Shown piece by piece: positions 58,290 through 64,000 of a stretch of 64,000 bases of DNA. Source of the stretch: Nemophila menziesii. Taxonomy: Eukaryota > Streptophyta > Magnoliopsida > Boraginales > Hydrophyllaceae. The translations under genes were made by a program, and so were the position numbers. Location: contig JARWIR010000016.1 of assembly GCA_029959085.1 (NCBI GenBank), positions 10,585,441-10,649,440 on the forward strand, in the 5' to 3' direction. The notes under the pieces are model-generated. The model saw only the letters and a list, made by a program, of their open reading frames with translations. It ran no database searches and had not been told where the DNA came from. How positions within the stretch are numbered: the first letter of the stretch is position 1; the number at the start of each line of letters is the position of its first letter.

Positions 58290-60672
58290 TAGGAGTGAGA
58301 AAAAAATGGGTAAAAGGTAATTTAGCCCGTAAGGTAAAAAAAACCTGGTCCGAAAAAATGGTATTTTTTTACCCCAACCTAAAATATAACATACCATAAC
58401 ATTTAGAAATGGGCTGGGTATTTAATTTACCACATGTTGGGCTTTTAAAAAATACCATACAGGTTGGATCCGTCCGCCCCGTCAACTATTCATAATATTA
58501 ATATATTAATATTCATTTGGTTTTTATCACCGACAATACATCTCTCGTCTCTTTCTTTGAAACTTACAAAATACACTTCGTTCTTAATCTTATCCCTTCT
58601 CTCTGAAACTCTATGTCCTTTTGTCGCTCCCTACATCTCCATATTTTATCAATGACAAAATATCTATGATTTTTGCCGGTTTTCTCACCTCTCTCTTACA
58701 CCCTCCTGTAAAACCATGGCTTGCCATTATTACTCCCGTCTTTGGTGGTTGAACCCGGTTGTATGCATTAAATGAGAGGCTCAAATCAAGGTTTTCTTCC
58801 CAACTTGGCATGTAAAGGTTATCTACAATGTGATTTGTGGTGGGTGTGTTCTAATTTCTTACTTTTCTGATGTTATATATTGTTAACGAAGTTTGGAAAT
58901 GTAAATATCAACATTTCCTCAGGTTTTAAATCTTCTCTTTATCTCATTTGTTTGACTTAATTTTTGAAAAGTATAAACTTTTTATTTGTTTGAGAAAAGT
59001 ATAAGGTTATATTTTTCTGCCTTGAATTATTATTTTTGCTGCCTTTTATGGATTTAAGTAAGAAATTTATATTTTATGGGATAAGAACTTTCAAATCCCT
59101 TTTGAATTATAAGTATATACCTTGTCTTATTAGAAAAACTAAATAAAGGTGTAGGACTAGGAGAACAACAATTGAATTAGTGCTCTAAGAAGCCATATTG
59201 CAAAAGCATATGAATATTTCTTTGAGAATTGAAGCTAGCTTGGGTTGTTTGTGATGAAGAGGTTTGTACATAAGAAATGGGAAATAGTATATTTTAGTTG
59301 GCAACTTGATTAGATAAGGTAGAAACTAATTATTAGAGATATGTAGTTGCAGTAAGCCATTCAAATATTCCATTGAGTCTAATCCCAACTTGATGCCCTG
59401 CGATAATGCACCATCAAAGTTTAAAAGAAAAAAAGTCTAACTTTCATATAAATATGTTGAATAATCCTCCTGCATTATTTTATCTCACTAATCGAAAGAC
59501 AGAAAACATGAAGAAAATGCTAGTAATGTTTAGGATTTCTATACCTTGGCAGTTCATAATTAAAATATTAGTTTATGAAATACATTGTTGTTCAACTAAT
59601 ATATTCATTTGATGTATACATTGATGGAATAAATATGTTAACTTGAATATATACCAATGAATTGATCCATGAAATTCTTTCCAACCTAATTACTTGAGGC
59701 AATTTGATGTTCCTTTCAGTTAATTTTATATTGCGGATATTATTAATGGGAAGTTATTAAAGAACTTGAGGTCGAGTTTGGTGTGTTTATTCTCTGAGCT
59801 CTATACTTAATAACTATTTTTATAAAGATAGGAAGTTACTAATTCTGGAATTTTGTCTTATAACGTGACAGAACTTAAGATATGAACTCGGGCCCAAAGA
59901 ATTCCTCGACAACTATTAGGTAAGCAATACCTTCATTTCATTCAGTATATAACATATTGTTGGTAGTTGGAATTTTGTAGTTACCCACTTGTTCCTAACA
60001 CTTGAAATGAAGTTGAGTTGGCTACCCGATGTACCCGGGATGAATACCTACCAGATTCTGAGGCCAATGATGATTATTTTATGAGGCCAATGATGACAAA
60101 CCAATTACAAAAACATTAAAATGCCTATGATGATTACTTTTAATAATCTGAGGCCTATGGGTTATTGCTAAAATTGTATGTCTGGATGTGATTATAGTGA
60201 AGCACAGGTATGAAACAATTGATCCCAATCGATCGTATGCTGGTTTAAAGAAGAAGATTTTGTTTTGCGCATGTATAGTATTGCTTATCGTTTTGATCTT
60301 TGTATCAAGTTGTAATTTTGTTTGATTCGAGTTAGATTTCTTTTGATCTTTTGAATGATTAACAAATTTGTAATTGGTTTTGGTTGAAGAACTTGTACTC
60401 TCTATATTTTATTTTGAAGAACAAAGGTTGTTTTAATTGCGGAATAGTCCTTCAACTTTATATAGTTTTTTTTAGACTTTTGATTGTGATGGGTAGTGAA
60501 TTTTACCAAGGGTAAAACCCGGGTAACCCGTTTGTTATCCCGTCTTAACCCGTGCTAATTTTTATCTTACCATTAACACGGGTTTACCCCTTAACTTTAA
60601 CCACTCTTCAAAATTACCATACCTTTACCCTAGACCCCAACCCAGGGTAAACCCGACCCGTGCTCACCCCTA
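58290..60672. mobile_element. Non-autonomous hAT element, 2.38 kb
   Basis: The ends are TAGGAGTGAG (58290-58299) and, on the minus strand, TAGGGGTGAG (60672-60663), inverted with one mismatch. A perfect 8-bp duplication flanks them. Both subterminal regions are rich in GGGTAA/ACCCGGGT-like motifs (58307-58330; 60500-60660), which may be transposase binding sites by analogy with other hAT elements. The interior has no transposase frame. The long internal sequence is not recognised. Confidence 0.82.
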
Positions 60673-60680
60673 GATTGCAC
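60673..60680. repeat. 8-bp target duplication, right (hAT)
   Basis: GATTGCAC, identical to 58282-58289. Confidence 0.85.
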
Positions 60681-60759
60681 GTTGTATTCAACTAATGGTC
60701 TGTTATGGCTAGGTTCAGTGATATTCAGATCAATTATTCATTTATCTGAGTTCAGATTC

Positions 60760-61540
60760 AGGGTCTTGCTTTTATTCAAAATACTATTGATACCATTGTT
60801 GTACTTGCTTCATGTTTCTTCGACCTCGAAGATATAGATTTTCCAGAAAATCCCATCGAGTATATCGAAGTCTTACGATTTCACGTTAGATTTAACGTTA
60901 AAAACCTATTTTCAGCGGAGACTTACCTCAAGCAAGAAGATGGTGCTGGCTGGATCACCTTTCAATACGACCAAGTGGGTGTCATGTGGTTTGTTTGTGG
61001 GAGGATAGGTCATTGTGTTGATACTTGTAGATAGCTAGTGTTGAAGAACACAAGTGACCCCGTCATGGTGAGGTTTATCACCTGGAGTATAGACAACATA
61101 GTAAAACATCCTCTTAACCTTTTTATTGGATACACAAGAAAATCTGAGGTATTTTCACACCTATTATGATGAAGTTCAAGTGGGATAGGGACGATGATGA
61201 TGACCTGGGAGGCGATGACAACATTGGTGATCAAGAGGAGACAAAGGAGGAAGAATAGAGCAACCTCCATCTTCTCAGCAAGACCAAGGTGGAGAACCAC
61301 AAACTAGAATGAGGGATAGAGAGATTAGATTGAAATTATCACAGGTTTGACTAAAAAAAGAAGGAAGTTATGCATGGAACTGGACTACTTAACGACATAG
61401 TGATAAAAGCTGAAAGAATTAGAAACTCGCTCAACCTTGCAGGACATTTAAGGGATCATGTGCCATGCAACAAAGAAGTAGGGTTAACCATACCAAAAGG
61501 AAAAGAAATCATGATAGACTTAGGAGCCCTTGGATCAGAC
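60760..61540 (+). pseudogene. LINE ORF1 remnant with zinc knuckle
   Basis: The plus-strand frame has ETYLKQEDGAGWITFQYDQ followed by VCGRIGHCVDTC at about 60986-61029, then a stop. This resembles the CCHC part of plant LINE ORF1. The first Cys of the knuckle is replaced by Trp (TGG for TGT/C). Further downstream the frames shift and stop. A 63-codon frame at 61370-61561 lies in the same remnant and is probably its tail, overlapping the start of the next LTR. Confidence 0.55.
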
Positions 61541-61541
61541 C

Positions 61542-63096
61542 CGATGTCTCTATTTTTGTGACAAATAATTAAATCAACAATAAAGACATTGTTTTAGGAG
61601 TTTATTAGGCCTAAGTGAGGGATTTTTTTTCTATATTTTGCTATATTGCAATTTTCCTTCTTCTTTTGGACTATTTGATGTATTTAGAGATTTTTGTGTT
61701 TTAATGGTGTGTTTAGTATGTAGTTTAGATACATGCTCGATAAAAAGGTCCAAACTGAAGGGAAAAAGTCCAAAGATGAAGAGAAACTCCAAGTCAAAGC
61801 GTAAATGAAACTAGAAGCCACTACGGGAAGTTTGGGGGATCCTTAGTTAGTAGGAAAGAGTTTAAAGTAATGGTCACGTGGCAAGTGACGGAAGTCGATT
61901 CGGAGTTAAGATGAAGAAGTTATGCCAGAAGCCAATCATGTAGCTCAAACCTGAGACCTACTGCTCCCACAACGGGTTAGAACTCATCTTAACCTAATTA
62001 AAGGGACAAACGAATTTGGAATCTATATAAGCCTCATTTCATCATTTTAGAAAGGAAATTCACACAATTTTATTTATCCAACCATTAGAAGCCACCAGGA
62101 AGAGAACTGGAGAAGAACGGAAGAGGAGAAACCAGGGTTTATCCATGAACCCTTCATTTCAGCCTCAACAAAGCTTCATCTCCTCTCACTTTCTACAGTA
62201 ATTCTATCTTATTTTTAGTTTTGAACATGATTTCATCTTTAATTTTAATTAGTTTTCATTTATTTCATATTAATTCGATTATGAGCTAAAATTCTTTATG
62301 CTTGAGGATGCTTTTGTAATGGATTATGCTTAGTTATTTAATGATGTTATTTCATTTGGGATATTATTGAATGTTTAATTGAATTGAGTTATGAATTAAT
62401 TTCAATTCCATTGTTCTTATATTTATGTTAATTACTCATATGCTCTGGCCAAGTAGCAGACGTTCTAGTAAGTTAGTTAATACCTGTTCAGGGGCGAGGT
62501 TACGAACTTAGTATTTGAAAGCCTAGTGCCTTGGACGAGTAAGTTCCTTGCACATTAGGTAGTCTTTGGTTAGTGAAATTTAATACATCGGATAATCGGA
62601 AGGTGTGTAAGGTAGATGCTATAGGTGCCCGAAGAGGGGATAGAATGACTTAGATTCCCGACTAATGTGAATATTAAAACCAATTTGCCCTTATATAATA
62701 ACAAAATCATTTAACGGTATATGAAATTACCTAGAAAAATCATTAAGCATCTTCATTAATCAAGTTAATTGCTATTTTGTTTCTTGTTTATTTCAATTCT
62801 AGTTAAATCATTAGTTCCATGGCTATTAATTGTTTACTTGTCTACCATTTTCATATTGCCTTTAGTTGATAACTTGAAAACCAACCAACAATTATTCATA
62901 GTTGCTTTTATTTATTGTTTTATTAGATTATAAACCTTTCACTTTTGTTATAATAAACTACATTTATCGCACTGATCTTCGTGGAAAACGATACCCTACT
63001 TACTATACTCTTGCTGCCTACGATCCGTTCTCTGCGGAGGTATATTTACGTCAAGCATTGACATTCTATTTTATCGACGAAAACACCAAAGGTCAA
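61542..63096 (+). mobile_element. Athila-like 5' LTR
   Basis: It starts GATGTCTC (expected TGATGTCTC, first base changed) and ends before a primer binding site. The GGAGTTTATTAGGCCTAAGT block, a pol III-like box at 61937-61955 (minus strand CAGGTTTGAGCTA) and TTTATGCTTGAGGATG match the fragment at 47337-48125. About 1.55 kb. The partner 3' LTR would be outside the window. Confidence 0.65.
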
Positions 63097-63098
63097 GA

Positions 63099-63117
63099 AG
63101 GCGCCGCCTGCCAGGAA
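63099..63117 (+). other. Degraded tRNA-Asp primer binding site
   Basis: AGGCGCCGCCTGCCAGGAA compares with the expected TGGCGCCGTTGCCGGGGA. It lies just after the LTR. Confidence 0.6.
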
Positions 63118-63303
63118 TCGGTGTTAAAAGATTTTTGTATTTTTATTTTAGTTTGAAAGTGTCTAATTTATTTTCTATTTTATTGTTTTTCGTATTTTTT
63201 TGTATCTTCTCAGGTTTACAGGTTCTAATGTATGCTCTCTAATCCTGAGCAGTTGATCAGAGAGAAGAATAATAGAGAAAGAGAAAGAAAGGCGTTAAAG
63301 AAA

Positions 63304-64000
63304 ATGGCTAACCTTAATGCACCACCTGGGTTTGAGGAGATTCTGAATCAGTTGAACTAGCCATTGGGAGTTAAACCTCCTAATGGAGTTAATCCACCTG
63401 AATGGGATCAAAGCAATCTGAATTTAGCGAACTTGAATGGAGCAATTTCACCAATGTACCTCATCAACAAATGCAAGGTATCCCTGAGCCGGGAGTGTCT
63501 TTCTGTGTTCAGCCTTTGGGGATTAGCCCTCCAGTTATTCAAGTCGCGCGTTTTAAGACTGATATGGGTAATATTTAATCAGTTCCTAAGCTATAGGAAC
63601 TACAGTGGAGCTGCTTACCAAGATCCGATTCGAGCTATACAGAAGTTCATGCAAGTATGTGAATATTACTCAGGTGTCACAAGGGAACAAATGTACTAAT
63701 TTATGTTCCAATTTTTCTTAACCGGAGGAGCTAGTGAGTGGTTAGACAAACAACCATCCGAGACTATCCCTGACTAGGATTCACATCAAGCAAGGTTTTT
63801 TGATAGATTATATCCATAGACTATGAGGATGAAAGACCAAGTTAAGCTTGCCAATTTTGTGAAATATGATAATGAGACTTTAGGGGAAACATGGATTGGA
63901 TTTCAACATCAATTGACGAAGTGACCTCTTCATGGGTACACTCCCCTAATGGAGCTCTCTATGTTCTACAAAGGTTTAGATGGTAGCTCAATATTGAGAG
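63304..64000 (+). pseudogene. Athila-type gag, broken, runs off the window
   Basis: The ATG at 63304 opens MANLNAPPGFEEILNQLN and stops at 63358-63360. Later, in one frame, DPIRAIQKFMQVCEYYSGVT, then FFLTGGASEWLDKQPSETIP, then FFDRLYP and KLANFVKYDNETLGETW follow the order of a plant Gypsy gag. In-frame TAA (63697-63699) and TAG (about 63774, where a Trp is expected) break it. The gag continues past the right edge. Confidence 0.75.

Overview
This is plant nuclear DNA from an AT-rich eudicot genome; I cannot name the species. The evidence is intron-containing plant genes with GT..AG splice sites (a secreted class III peroxidase, the plastid one-helix protein OHP2, a plastid acyl-ACP desaturase) and plant-type retrotransposons (Tork/Tnt1-like Copia, Athila-like Gypsy, L1-type LINE). 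Nothing is bacterial: there are no operons, CRISPR arrays or phage genes.

Five host genes look intact: peroxidase 12-like (22171-24448, +), OHP2 (25614-26477, -), a conserved plant protein of unknown function starting MLLAVEGGG (27329-28007, -), a conserved plant protein starting MGKKRKS (37094-38558, -) and a divergent acyl-ACP desaturase (49522-50657, -). They are independent transcription units and form no visible pathway. Three of them lie within 6 kb (22.2-28.0 kb), the only gene-dense island.

The rest is mobile DNA in several age layers. From left to right: an Athila-like Gypsy remnant on the minus strand (1-4318); a 5'-truncated LINE with a 16-bp target duplication (6341-8000) inside what may be a decayed coiled-coil gene; a candidate Pack-MULE of 8.7 kb (10693-19361) with matching inverted ends and a near-perfect 9-bp duplication, carrying an IST1-like fragment, a seryl-tRNA synthetase fragment and about 4 kb of short palindromic repeats; three copies of a foldback element arranged forward, forward, reverse (19424-21879); a second copy of the Gypsy-type internal region (34380-36110) interrupted by a 568-bp hAT element with a perfect 8-bp duplication; nested LTRs (41590-43970); a decayed Copia element on the minus strand (44430-47290); a young, apparently full-length Copia element with one open gag-pol frame and LTRs that differ at one of 652 bases (52228-58007); a 2.4-kb hAT element with a perfect 8-bp duplication (58290-60672); a LINE ORF1 remnant; and the 5' part of another Athila-like element that runs off the right edge.

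The most unusual items are the palindrome-rich candidate Pack-MULE and the adjoining foldback triplet. All family names come from motif recognition by eye, without database searches.
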